From contig DAHUYW010000009.1 of the NCBI GenBank assembly GCA_027306915.1, positions 40,243 to 104,242 of the forward strand: a DNA stretch of 64,000 bases, written 5' to 3'. The notes beneath the pieces are model-generated. The model was not told the origin of the DNA, searched no databases, and worked only from the letters and a program-made list of their open reading frames with translations. Positions 39,401 through 45,130 of the stretch are shown piece by piece. Source of the DNA: Spirochaetales bacterium (GTDB lineage Bacteria > Spirochaetota > Spirochaetia > DAHUYW01). Made by a program: the position numbers and the translations under genes. Positions within the stretch are counted from its first letter, which is position 1, and each line of letters starts with the position of its first letter.

Positions 39401-39446
39401 GCCCGCATACGATCGTGAGGTAAGCCAGGAGGCCTCTCTTCGCCAC
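27420..39446 (-). CDS. Giant exported protein (4008 aa) with C-terminal M23 peptidase domain
   Basis: An unbroken 12-kb frame. GTG start with AGGA 6-7 nt upstream, then a Sec signal (AKRGLLAYLTIVCGLLV). Most of the protein is Ala/Glu/Arg/Ser-rich helix, probably coiled coil. Two Trp-punctuated coiled-coil blocks, near residues 300-420 and 2780-2890, share the pattern of W every 10-15 residues with Q/E/R-rich spacers. A hydrophobic stretch near 2485-2510 and a Gly/Ala-rich stretch near 3190-3220 may touch or cross a membrane. LQHEAYRNG (H3532-E3533) is of unknown meaning. The C-terminus (about 3800-3960) is an M23/LytM-like domain with H3841-x3-D3845 (HKGIDIA), FMHMD and H3930-L-H3932, so the zinc ligands are complete and peptidoglycan endopeptidase activity is possible. 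Very large proteins of this style occur in spirochaetes; I cannot confirm a named family. An LRR lipoprotein is coupled downstream. Confidence 0.85.
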   Translation of the reverse strand: MAKRGLLAYLTIVCGLLVPCGVWPEEGDLRPQEQRTRSSLEVYLDRANQAATESQWLQTARFGVEAVVADWETSAAHLVDQGIDLPAERDRIEGDLAELLRERLVRWLVEQAFARQARTESARLGLAVLQANYRKLYRTDENGIIYDDSGDPEIYPCDNLTSDQADWEAMVLPALQSALESWDAHAAALRTELLPVLPDGTATALLDGQFSATEAQYREACRRELETAFQREESRFLYQRRLDQFSLRRKSETQTASSIASQLIADTNAEMQEGIQRLRESLSLDRSATPDGEITVDPAAWQESFQRELDKGMARWSQAERELLLQRAQWERDVADQFLDGEREWSDAYAGLEEARLQWQREISELLDRGQTRWDARRADLTEAIEAARGELMRCLSEESQSLDVRIANLEQLASQAATILRTARSSLDYWTPLLPASELRSGDTEAEREYSFWNGVQATYQGYYREAVLGLADMASEINGGVDLPYGENLDPDNAAGRYLDDYQIALLAAKATAAYWQREMEVAEAVASYAHDSSSSRPTEAESEQSLQSALGAFAAKEEAYEGALQDLERAGDDTEANRQKVQELSGRLQLLDTELVDAKEQYQIVIDLYSTKNDVAFREQLQSRYRELLAISGLAGEGVSGGVQAYADYLGALSRLGLETEVCAAAAAVNRLVEGDPTTGLESLAALTGRLARAREWRFDPGWIGADSKGDFLSSTASLGLAPDGDSPAATLYAELSDAFDSYAAAPDPQSQAAALLGILGRAHLLICQLEVQTARRLAEIKLVSGQDLAGWAAGEGIAVPQGAALLEVREAAEWNLKASAVQGYLDRAMAEKQAFDTIVARGAIDGGGKAGVLALSDGARLGALIAAGDPQAIEGSAQAILEELFISGSGLSGDDLTAEAARRSASLKRVIDAMTAILASDDPDLYAHRAEIRSLAEEDALARAFLSGSGMLSMEGTDYGSMLLAGPARRSAQARYLLDLLTQDDRTAPEVVDRLAEEAFSRLEQVLVDRKIATRLTEDTVAFRNAGAIFAELWADSGGQVAKVEAWLAETAEEIGDLEGYLPESVAVQTRSVVASLIQTLAVEVYRSGGAADVLEARGAVDDLTAGKARLEADLARIEGRSSEAGSEPAALLSALRGIRSILGGGGFGSSADLTVALSGEGVIDSFVSASALAIARTLCAADALDSDIDREVTRFLSTTPIGEIGADPAIAPLMPGIAKELSRAARTLLDKARAIANPDRFDWTAAGDQLRAEYAGAVWNRYAPEWFAGASVAGDGSRDTLTAAVDPARIKALYAIHTSLSSAWSPDGLAEPAWDTFLTATYYDGKGTSLAFDRSLPDLESRIDTALAQGSPIYASLGRTLLNPREVPVSSAVRYFYAAGAKRAVDRAIDGRIFDEQRARDAAGAYFRAVCSAISDEDRAAVAAFVESYFAIYGGGGSATVDAEARSTSWLPLLRGVLDGNTLSQLATTTAFRDVASVDLIRSVAGALVDQGLAGYDFGLLKRVLIDCPLDAGGQDLIEGVRSYSDCLPALDSYLARKMDDEAARQRLAALLDEGADRTFALTLLYTYRYVAAKTAGSPEVDRMAALRAGFRSTYLLSNARPAGELDEALACIDTLRRLSPAERDAWFSGQFLSDAGLDRARAIAAVNLAGRANTDANERLLAVGINYDLAQLGISPEERAQLAGWMLAVAGVRPPSNLDALIEKANGSGAPTLPRQEALLVVLGSPEAALWILKRRIIAGKSIDRYASDVDPDVWAEAQEFRARCEQASGYVATAERSAFEYGAEVSGDGSFSSAVEAGASGAAGTWDDPVFSVPFGATGGEVLDASVRFEAERSKVVLDYVGGAFGEELSAMARSYAGLSARLAFATEVESLRTEGVGSLGYRAYLTDSLAKVSGEAASGMSQYLPVNFPSDADPAALIDVPVDAIAGSGGLSVVSSAASGDGRPGPLSANALVEAVNDFAMKTSRLVWAVDVSRHLDRSREASFFEIFEKAATSADASSMLREWDSIGARDFTPSAEATASALQAQESLRRLETEAASAMAEITTIGASLAGYLASSAKAAAEAAAPLETHVESLTSQRELLKARYDAAVSAFKQASESYAARYGAAQGASRDLDAARLELRKAEAIGTFASTGYLRAEAGEEPIEAKAQETASGIAVGVDPDQQLAHARGGLLRAQAALDALGSLYGSADRPADFADGDSPDAIAYRKAFTDYQQQYGAYLAMERLSALLTSAAATQEKRVADAQALVDKGVDDLLAVAERSSRFTATVDLTGDYRGQDFVQVRVGDGALPDFSFGSVSTSTQKSGLIAYLTGIGAQTYNCDREVWVREFSDYLARHSVGSVLSDWSLALQHQLGPSGLNIAASGDAKYRSLFEAYRVDSSQVAVAGGGGGLLSREGVVYEQEFASRARAAYAHVIGDPASKRLYQFFVAMNLLGLVGRANATTQTLSDEYRAEAQQYLVDQLSPRESNYRSTSEALFVSAAVAALWPWTWGIAATCVIAALDYQGKANAIDAYINSDLNGSIQGAKGSVSTAAAALSARTGGVTGYSALKRDLDLQKEILALIEGEKGEGSATEDSIRASLRTAAAAQFGGAAESELADIVALANTGVSGSQGRLDLDALLRLYLDAASGEADSASALSNMCQESRARRDETFTTLQGVAARLEATQSAHEGAYLSEVARLDQIAWTDLDPDAPSRAAAIERLQSAARLAYLDPIFRMKDHLNRLLGLEEKLESLVDPGRHPELQQAQADLFASQQRDLSALYSDRRSALMAVRASEWKLAQGEIANQRAGWQASMQAILERATSQWAGAFQKLEDEHNRWVRQFQREYQERAGSWDATYLRLETNKNAWVQNAADKAATESLKSARTALGQSADNGIREAESLVVCDLDLKPPDPRRIVAYLLDGNDFARLLESGRILERTIPRSDPHIFARLGPALFDTSSVLQRAAELDSLTTEEIGKHVSRIAADGARKSVAEAAGRMNDQIAEANRSVADALRHTLTGAGFTETENRFERKTVVGSTLNSPIFELHKVPAYEPYLPKEAIRTRVDLSDATLLSLSARGIQAQVDSAVRDMQRQLEAVFGTRRTEGSSTLGMGDGAFGEWVGAAPEMAERPDAGAALSDRGSYLSESGSGQLAAVMTPFLWSQLKEGAGWAQVAMPVYDQKLWDDRGAAVKAPTLRTIADVGAGAIGTVLGGGIAGLIVGLAEKGWFAAADVGNGMMSWDEGLVSVGKDFLRGALSLGTGAFGSLLSRAATDLSTVGTFFAGTVAAGLTQAANAVSQGAIDSIAYHSGTGFAFDQRTYLESFAGRDAVAGYLGAMAGSASGALLSGDLSGFVELDARRVASVASLGDDLVSTGVQYAAAGQTPVHLLSLADLSGKSEWNAGLLELHLGGEAATLNVGTGGTAIGVGALRRAVEGMEAFSMQQRIRWYNALGGVAYAGGYTGSRDAGIAMRESYSFGDAAARLQLGRFLGGQDKLRVGYSMGAAGETTIQDRIRTVDLVTLGRTGDIPSQLAAGIVLQHEAYRNGADDGLFGQQAETAAAVLGHMGMALRMAADPQYSESIVSLFAQSPRLRGDVNALAIAQVGDGAVSLLRYAATAYDSSGDYWLLRNDGTLVYDGSGWLRDQAGNLVTDARGLPIGAGGVETGLLDVLGERGQGAREAYTDDQRARAQKLMVASGLVGSGGTIASTMWSGLQVAGVGLASADPIDLTSVNMGKALDMDAVMRGWGSSVATEVFLNRYYQVASQTAIAGLSPADLYGSAASREIGQGGLTSPISDRFGNLLTAMQGLYGGRQILFERSTLRSLSLSQSFGPSDLEVNGKAAYRDYQHKGIDIAGPIGTPEYSLLSGRVEFSGRDSQAGNTAIVDLGFLFEGKFETTGIYSQFMHMDRLPSVYAGQMVAGDTLLGYMGQTGLATGSHLHFQLMGAHGGSAPDSPQWSVYQPRRDVLLKYLGAPPAKEWTTRRTSTLNYWNKDFLNFYFNTTRLAERYKVAVGGTP

Positions 39447-39594
39447 GACGATCCTCGCTTACGACGGATATGACAACAGTAAGATTACGCTCCGATCGGT
39501 TGGCCTGATTCAACGAGCCGCGGCGGCCGCCGCCGAGTCGCAGCGGGCGTCGCTCCTTCCCTCCGCCGCCTCCGGAGCCACAGCGGTTCGCGCG

Positions 39595-40302
39595 TTGAAT
39601 CGGGCTCCGCCCAGCCGCCGTGCAATACCGACGGAGGAAGGTACGATCCAAAGGAGCGGCTCGCGCAGTGTCCCGGTTCTCTTCACGGCCCTCCTGCTTC
39701 TGGCAGGCTGCATGCCGTCGCGGCCGCCCGATGCGGCGCTCAAGCGGTACCTGCAGGCCCAGGACTTCTACGTGCGCGGCCAGATCGAGGCCGCTTCGGC
39801 GATCTTCGCCCGAGTCGCGAAGGACTATCCGCGCTTCCACCAGGCGCGGCTCATGGAGGCAAAGGCGCTCTACCTCCTCGGGAGGATTGCGGATGCTGAG
39901 AGGAAGCTCAAGGACCTCGTCGACAGCCATCCGAGCTATCACGAGGCGGCCATCTGGCTCGCGCGGATCGAGGTCGAGCGGGGTGACACCGGCGCAGCGG
40001 AGCGGAACCTCTCCGATCTCCTCGCCTACGATTCCCAGGATCCGCGCTTGCTCTATCTCATGGCGGTCGTGCGGACGGACCAGGGAAGGCTTCAGGAGGG
40101 GATCAGCTTCCTTGCAAAGGCCGCAGCCTTCGAGGAGGAGCTCGCTCGGGTCCACCTCGACCTCGGGCGGCTCTACTTTCGCTTTGCCCTCCGCGAGAAG
40201 GCGCAGGGTGAGCTCGCGCGAACCCTCGCGCTGCTCCCTTCCGAAAGCCCCCTGCGGGAACCGGTGGAGGAGCTCGCCCGCCGCATCGCCGCAAAGGAGT
40301 GA
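39595..40302 (+). CDS. TPR-like lipoprotein, first gene of the export operon
   Basis: A lipoprotein of about 235 residues. The signal peptide SVPVLFTALLLLAGC carries a clear lipobox. After it come four to five tetratricopeptide-like helical pairs: AAS-AIFARVAKDYPRF, LMEAKALYLLGRIADAERKL, GAAERNLSDLLAYDSQDP and so on. The start is uncertain. The in-frame TTG at 39595 gives 25 residues before the signal, and the AAAGGAG at about 39650 has no standard start in frame after it. It is followed 7 bp later by the next lipoprotein gene, which opens a nine-gene operon. TPR lipoproteins in such settings usually act as assembly or scaffold parts. Confidence 0.72.
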   Translation: MNRAPPSRRAIPTEEGTIQRSGSRSVPVLFTALLLLAGCMPSRPPDAALKRYLQAQDFYVRGQIEAASAIFARVAKDYPRFHQARLMEAKALYLLGRIADAERKLKDLVDSHPSYHEAAIWLARIEVERGDTGAAERNLSDLLAYDSQDPRLLYLMAVVRTDQGRLQEGISFLAKAAAFEEELARVHLDLGRLYFRFALREKAQGELARTLALLPSESPLREPVEELARRIAAKE

Positions 40303-40309
40303 CGCCCGA

Positions 40310-40864
40310 ATGCTCTCGCGATTCTTCAGACTTTTGTCGACGGCGATCGCAGTTGTCACTGCGCTCGCTTGCACCACCACCCGGACGATCACCGAGCCCT
40401 TCATCTTCGGAGACCCGCGGCAGCTCGCGTTTCCCCTTGAGGTCAGGCTTCGGACGGTGGAGCTCGTCTCGAACGAGCTCCCGCTTGTGGACGACTATCC
40501 ACTCATCGTCGATTCGCTTTCGGCCGCCGCCTCCCGATACGGGTTTGTTCTCTCCGCATCCGACCGGGGTCAGCCCTATCTCATGGAGCTGGCAATTCAC
40601 GAGCACTCCTACGCGGCGGACCTGGTCACCCGCACCTCCGTGATGGCGGTGCTCAAGGTGACACCCGCTCCGTCGGCTCCTGCCGCCCTTGCCGAAGCCC
40701 GGGTAGTCTACTCATCCGTTGGGAGCGAATCCATTGTCTCACTCTCCTATGTCTACCGGATCGGCGAAGCCATGTTCGCCTCGCTGCGCAGGGAGGCGGC
40801 GGAACGCGGCGCGAGGGATGGGCAGGCGGCTGCACATGCCACGGCGGGCCGCTCCTCCCTGTAA
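40310..40864 (+). CDS. Small lipoprotein of unknown function
   Basis: 184 residues with an N-terminal signal and lipobox (VVTALAC, Cys about 21). The mature part has a mixed alpha/beta look with ELPLVDDYPLIVDSLSAAA and MELAIHEHSYAADLV, and a basic Ala-rich tail. No family is recognised. GGAG lies 10 nt before the ATG. It is packed between the TPR lipoprotein (7 bp) and the TolC gene (10 bp) and so is probably a dedicated accessory of the export system. Confidence 0.75.
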   Translation: MLSRFFRLLSTAIAVVTALACTTTRTITEPFIFGDPRQLAFPLEVRLRTVELVSNELPLVDDYPLIVDSLSAAASRYGFVLSASDRGQPYLMELAIHEHSYAADLVTRTSVMAVLKVTPAPSAPAALAEARVVYSSVGSESIVSLSYVYRIGEAMFASLRREAAERGARDGQAAAHATAGRSSL

Positions 40865-40874
40865 GCGGGGCGGC

Positions 40875-42275
40875 ATGAGAATCGTGCAGGCGGCTGTGAT
40901 GATGATGCTGCTGGCAGCGCATCCGGTTTCGGCCCAGTCAAGCTCACCCATGAGGCTCACCCTCCGAGAGGCGGAGAACATGGCCCTGCGGAGCGCCGAC
41001 GCGCTGCGCATCCAGGAGCTTCAGGGCGAGGCCGCCGAGGAGCGGTACCGTAGGGGCTTTCGCGACTATCTGCCGCAGCTTCAGCTCGGATTCACTACGA
41101 CCGGCACCGTGAACGTGGCGGCGCCCGACACCGCGTGCGACGAGCTGAGCGTGACGCTCCAGCAGCCGATCTACAACGGGGGCCGGTCGGCGACGCAGCG
41201 CGCCCTCGCGCGCCTGCAGATCCAGCTCAGCCGGCACGCTTACAGAGTGGCAAGGGCGGAGACGCTCGCGTCGGCGTGGGACCGCTACTACCGGGTGCTG
41301 GTGTTGGAAGCTCAACTTGCCGTGAAGCAGCGCTACCTTGCCCAGAGCCGGAGGGAGCTCGAAATCGCCCGGACCGAGCGTGTCCTCGGAATGATCCGCG
41401 AGATCGATCTTGTCGACACCGAGCTGCAGGCGACAAGCCAGGAGATCGATGTTTCTGCAACCGAAAGCGATCTGGTCTCGGCGCGCTACGAGCTGAAAAA
41501 GCTGCTCGGTCTCTCCACTGACCGGGAGCTCGCCCTTTCGGAGACCATCGACACGAGCTACGAAGGAATGGCAATCGACGAGGCGCTCGCCTCCCTGCTC
41601 CGGGTTGCCGAACGCGGAAATCTAGATCTGCAGACTGCCCGGTTCCGGGTCAGCCAGGCCGAGGCGCAGGCCTCGTTTGCGAGGAGCCGCTACCTGCCTC
41701 GGGTCAGCGCAAGCCTCACCCTCTCGGTGTCGGGCCAGGGGCTCCCTCTCCAGACCCCGGGGATGAGCCTCGGGCTTGCGATAGCCTTTCCTGAATCCGA
41801 AGTCCCCGCGAGCACTAGCCTCTCGCAAGGGGTCATCGCCTCGCAGTCGGCAACCCGGAATGCGGCTCTCACGCTCAGTCCCTTTCAATCCATCGTGGGA
41901 TTTCTCGACGAGGCGGACGCCCGACTCGAGCTGGAGACGGCTCGCAGCAGCGCAGCCTCGCTTCGCAAGGACATCGCCTTCCAGATCGCACAGGGGATCG
42001 CCGGCAATCGTCGGCAACGGGCGACTATCCAACTCGAGCGCCGCTCGGTCGAGCTGGAGCGGAAGAAGCTCGAGGTGATGCGCCGAGAGGTCGAGTCGGG
42101 CGCGGCCACGCGCGTTGACTACGTGAAGGAGGAGGCGATCGCGGCCGACCGTGAAGCGCAGCTTCTTGCGAGTCTCCTCACCCTCCTTCGCGGCGAGAGG
42201 GCGATCGAGCGGCTTCTTGGTCTCGATCCGGGCGAGTTGCCGCAGATCGCGGGGGACACCGGTGGGACGAAGTAG
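40875..42275 (+). CDS. TolC-family outer membrane efflux protein
   Basis: A 466-residue outer-membrane factor. The signal peptide MRIVQAAVMMMLLAAHPVSA is followed by the typical LTLREAENMALRSADAL start and the repeat-paired long coiled coils of the family: SRRELEIARTERVLGMI, then later VELERKKLEVMRREVESGA. It should form the trimeric tunnel that links the two RND pumps and the membrane-fusion lipoprotein to the outside. ATG 40875 is preferred over further upstream in-frame starts. Its end overlaps the fusion-protein gene by 14 bp. The presence of such a protein also shows the host has an outer membrane. Confidence 0.9.
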   Translation: MRIVQAAVMMMLLAAHPVSAQSSSPMRLTLREAENMALRSADALRIQELQGEAAEERYRRGFRDYLPQLQLGFTTTGTVNVAAPDTACDELSVTLQQPIYNGGRSATQRALARLQIQLSRHAYRVARAETLASAWDRYYRVLVLEAQLAVKQRYLAQSRRELEIARTERVLGMIREIDLVDTELQATSQEIDVSATESDLVSARYELKKLLGLSTDRELALSETIDTSYEGMAIDEALASLLRVAERGNLDLQTARFRVSQAEAQASFARSRYLPRVSASLTLSVSGQGLPLQTPGMSLGLAIAFPESEVPASTSLSQGVIASQSATRNAALTLSPFQSIVGFLDEADARLELETARSSAASLRKDIAFQIAQGIAGNRRQRATIQLERRSVELERKKLEVMRREVESGAATRVDYVKEEAIAADREAQLLASLLTLLRGERAIERLLGLDPGELPQIAGDTGGTK

Positions 42276-43641
42276 CCTTGGCTCGACGGCCGCGGCGGGG
42301 GGTGCCTTCCTCGTCTCGCTTGCGCTCTTCGCGTGCAGCGGCCGGCCCGCAGCAGTCGAGTCAGGCACACCGGCGCCGATCACGGTGAAGGTGATAGAGG
42401 CCCGGGCGGTTCGGAGTGCTCCGGAAGTCGAGAGCTTCGGAACCGTCTCCTACCGCTCCAAGGCGGACATCTCCGCGGCCGTGGAGGGTACGGCGGTCTC
42501 CCTCGCCGTCGACGAGGGAGACAGGGTCCGCCCCGGCCAGCTCCTTGCTCAGCTTGAGAACGTCCAGCTCACAATCGGCCGGAGTCAGGCGGAGTCGCAG
42601 CTGCGCTCAACCGAAGCGGCAGTTGAGCTCGCGAAGGCGCGGCTCTTGGAGGGAAACCGGCAGATCGAGGCTCGGCTCCTCTCGCTGAAAAGAGCCCGAC
42701 TCGAGATCGAGCAGAAGAAACGCGAAGCGGATGAGATGGCGCGGACGCTCGAGAGCCGCCAGAAGCTCGTGGCGGTCGACGGGATAAGTGCCGAGGAGCT
42801 TCGATCGCTAGAGTTGCAGTGCCAATCCGTCCGGACCGCCTACGAGGGGCTCCTCAACCAGTACGCCGTCGACAGTATCGGACTTCGCGATGAGGACATC
42901 CGGGCCGCGGGTTTCGCGGTTCCCGTCGAAGAGGGGGAAAGGTCGTCCCTGCTCGCGGAGATCAACCTCCGGACGCTCTCGGCGCAGCTCGATGCGGCAT
43001 CCGCCGCTCGGGCGGCAGCGCAATCCGACCTCGAGTCAGCGGCGGCTCTCCTCGATGCGCTCACCATACGTTCCCCGGTTGCAGGCGTCATCGGCGCGAG
43101 GCAGGCCGGCGTCGGCGAGCGCCTGCGCGTGGCGGACACCCTCTTTACCGTGATCGAAGAGGCGGAGGTGTACGCCGTCTTTCCCGTAGCGGAGAGACAG
43201 GCTGCGATGCTCGCCTGCGGGATGCCGGTCGAGGTGGTGGTTCCGGGGCTCGGCGGCCGCCGCTTTTCCGCCGCCGTCTCCCTGATTTCGCCGCTTTTGG
43301 ATCCCGTTTCGGGGAACCTCACCGTCCGGGCGCTCATTCCGAACCACGACGGGGCGCTCCGGCCCGGGCTCTTCGTCCGCGTGCGCGTCCGGACCGGTGA
43401 GAGCCGCCGGGTGATCCCCCTGCCCGCGTCGGCGGTCGCCCGCCGGGAGGGTGCCAGGGCGACGATCTTCGTCGTGCGCGACGGGCGCGCCTTCAAGCGC
43501 ACGGTCGAGCTCGAAGCAGAGATTAGCGGAGAGACGGCGGGCAGCCTCAACGCGACAGCCGGAATCGAGGAGGGCGAGCGGATCGTGGCTGAGCCCTCGC
43601 CGGCCCTGCAGGAGGGAGGTGCGGTGCATGTCCAGGAGTAG
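42262..43641 (+). CDS. RND membrane-fusion (periplasmic adaptor) lipoprotein
   Basis: A 459-residue HlyD/AcrA-type adaptor. GTG 42262 after a G-rich site gives a signal with lipobox (LVSLALFAC). Next come the beta-barrel/lipoyl half (VSYRSKADISAAVEGTAVSL, VDEGDRVRPGQLLAQLEN), a long alpha-hairpin (about 115-245), the second lipoyl half (IRSPVAGVIGARQAGVGERL) and the membrane-proximal domain (RRVIPLPASAVARREGARATIFVV). It bridges the RND pumps to TolC. It overlaps the neighbours on both sides by 14 bp, so the order TolC-adaptor-lipoprotein is translationally coupled. Confidence 0.9.
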   Translation: MGRSSLGSTAAAGGAFLVSLALFACSGRPAAVESGTPAPITVKVIEARAVRSAPEVESFGTVSYRSKADISAAVEGTAVSLAVDEGDRVRPGQLLAQLENVQLTIGRSQAESQLRSTEAAVELAKARLLEGNRQIEARLLSLKRARLEIEQKKREADEMARTLESRQKLVAVDGISAEELRSLELQCQSVRTAYEGLLNQYAVDSIGLRDEDIRAAGFAVPVEEGERSSLLAEINLRTLSAQLDAASAARAAAQSDLESAAALLDALTIRSPVAGVIGARQAGVGERLRVADTLFTVIEEAEVYAVFPVAERQAAMLACGMPVEVVVPGLGGRRFSAAVSLISPLLDPVSGNLTVRALIPNHDGALRPGLFVRVRVRTGESRRVIPLPASAVARREGARATIFVVRDGRAFKRTVELEAEISGETAGSLNATAGIEEGERIVAEPSPALQEGGAVHVQE

Positions 43642-45115
43642 GCTTCTCCTCCTCACCCTCGGGACCGCAGCGCTTGCCGCCGGCTGTACGCTCATCGACC
43701 TTCGTCCGTTCTCAATTGAAAGCTATCCCGCCTCGCCGAATCAGCTCCTTGCCTCCGCGCCGAGCGTCTGGGTGCAGTTTCCGGAAGCGGTCATAGAGGC
43801 GCAGGTCGAGCCGCTCCTCACGGTTGCTGCGGAGGGTCAGCGCCTCGCGGGTGATCTGCGCTGGGAGGCAAACCGGCTCCTCTTTACCCCGGTGACACCG
43901 TTTGAGCCCGGAAGGCGCCATCTCCTCGAGCTTAAAGGAACCGTGCGGACGGCCGCCGGGCGCTCCTTCAGCGAGAGCATCGCGATCCCCTTCTACGTCG
44001 GCACCGATGCAGCAGCGCCTCTCCTCACCGGAGCTCTCCCCCGAAACGGCGCGACAGTCGGCATCGACGAGGTCGTCGTGCTCACCTTTTCGCAGCCCAT
44101 GGACGCGAACAGCTTCCGGGAAGGCTTCTCGCTTAGTCCTGCCACCGAGATCACGGTGAGCTGGAACGCCGCGGGAACGGTCGCCACCGTGGCCCCCGCA
44201 AGCCACTGGGCCGCAGAACGCCTCCACATCTGGAGCATCGCAACCGCCTGCCGATCGGGCACCGGCGTGGCAGTCGGCCGACAGTGGACGGGCAACTTCC
44301 TCGTCCAGTTGGACGAGAGCACCCCCGAGGTGGTTGCGACCGCCCCGGCCGAGGTGTCGGGCGCAACCGTCACACCCCTCCCGCCGGGTCTCACGTCGCT
44401 GCGCTCAGGCGAGTCCATCCTCATCACCTTCTCGGAGGATGTCGATCTTGCCGCGCTCCGGCGGGCCTTCTCGCTCTCCCCCGCCCTCGCGGGCACCATG
44501 ATGCGAGTCTCACCTGCCCGCTTTGTCTTCGTGCCTTCGGTCGATTGGGTGATGGGTCGGGAATACCTCCTCGTCATCTCGACCGAGCTCACCGACCTCT
44601 CGGGCAATCCGCTCCGGGCCCCCTATCGCGAGCTCTTTCAGACCGCGATCCCACTGCAGTCCGTCACCGAGATCGATGTGTCGGGGGATCTCGCCTCGGG
44701 TTGCGAGAGCCTGGCCTTTCCAGCCTCCCAGCTCGACAACGCCGCACCCTCCCTCGTGGCATGGGTGCCGAGGGCGCAGAAACCCGACGAAGAGCTCGAG
44801 CTCACGGTAACGGTCCGCTTCGCCAGAGGCTATGACGCTGCACACCGGCCGGAAGTCGCTGGCGCGATCGACCTCGCAGGCTACTACCCGCCGGGCCTTA
44901 TGAGCCCGGAGGTGACCCAGGAGACCTGGCTCGACGATTGGACCGTGTGCATCTCCTACCTCGGCTTCACGCGAAGCTCGATCGACCCGGCCACGGGAAC
45001 CGGGGCCCTCTACTACAAGCTGACCGTCCCCGCGGGGCAGGGGCTCACCGGCAATCAGGAGGGCTCGTTTCTCACGAGCCCCGTCACGCTTCTGCTCGAG
45101 TCGGGGCCCGGCTAA
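43628..45115 (+). CDS. Ig-like (SbsA/Big_5-type) domain lipoprotein 1
   Basis: A 495-residue lipoprotein (LAAGC lipobox). It contains several beta-sandwich modules with the Big_5 signature: ATVGIDEVVVLTFSQPMD, then FSLSPATEITVSW, and SGESILITFSEDVDLAALRR with FSLSPALAG. The recurrent V-x-TFS-x-x-(M/V)D motif is characteristic. It begins within the adaptor gene (14-bp overlap) and is followed 15 bp later by a second protein of the same build. It probably faces the periplasm or the cell surface, where Ig-like repeats act as spacers or binding modules. Its role in the pump operon is unknown. Confidence 0.82.
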   Translation: MSRSRLLLLTLGTAALAAGCTLIDLRPFSIESYPASPNQLLASAPSVWVQFPEAVIEAQVEPLLTVAAEGQRLAGDLRWEANRLLFTPVTPFEPGRRHLLELKGTVRTAAGRSFSESIAIPFYVGTDAAAPLLTGALPRNGATVGIDEVVVLTFSQPMDANSFREGFSLSPATEITVSWNAAGTVATVAPASHWAAERLHIWSIATACRSGTGVAVGRQWTGNFLVQLDESTPEVVATAPAEVSGATVTPLPPGLTSLRSGESILITFSEDVDLAALRRAFSLSPALAGTMMRVSPARFVFVPSVDWVMGREYLLVISTELTDLSGNPLRAPYRELFQTAIPLQSVTEIDVSGDLASGCESLAFPASQLDNAAPSLVAWVPRAQKPDEELELTVTVRFARGYDAAHRPEVAGAIDLAGYYPPGLMSPEVTQETWLDDWTVCISYLGFTRSSIDPATGTGALYYKLTVPAGQGLTGNQEGSFLTSPVTLLLESGPG

Positions 45116-45130
45116 GGGAGACTTCACGCG

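Noticed and set aside
40299..40643. A plus-strand frame overlapping the end of the TPR gene and the small lipoprotein
   Set aside because: It is out of frame with the lipoprotein that has a signal peptide, lipobox and ribosome site; Arg/Ser-rich shadow translation.
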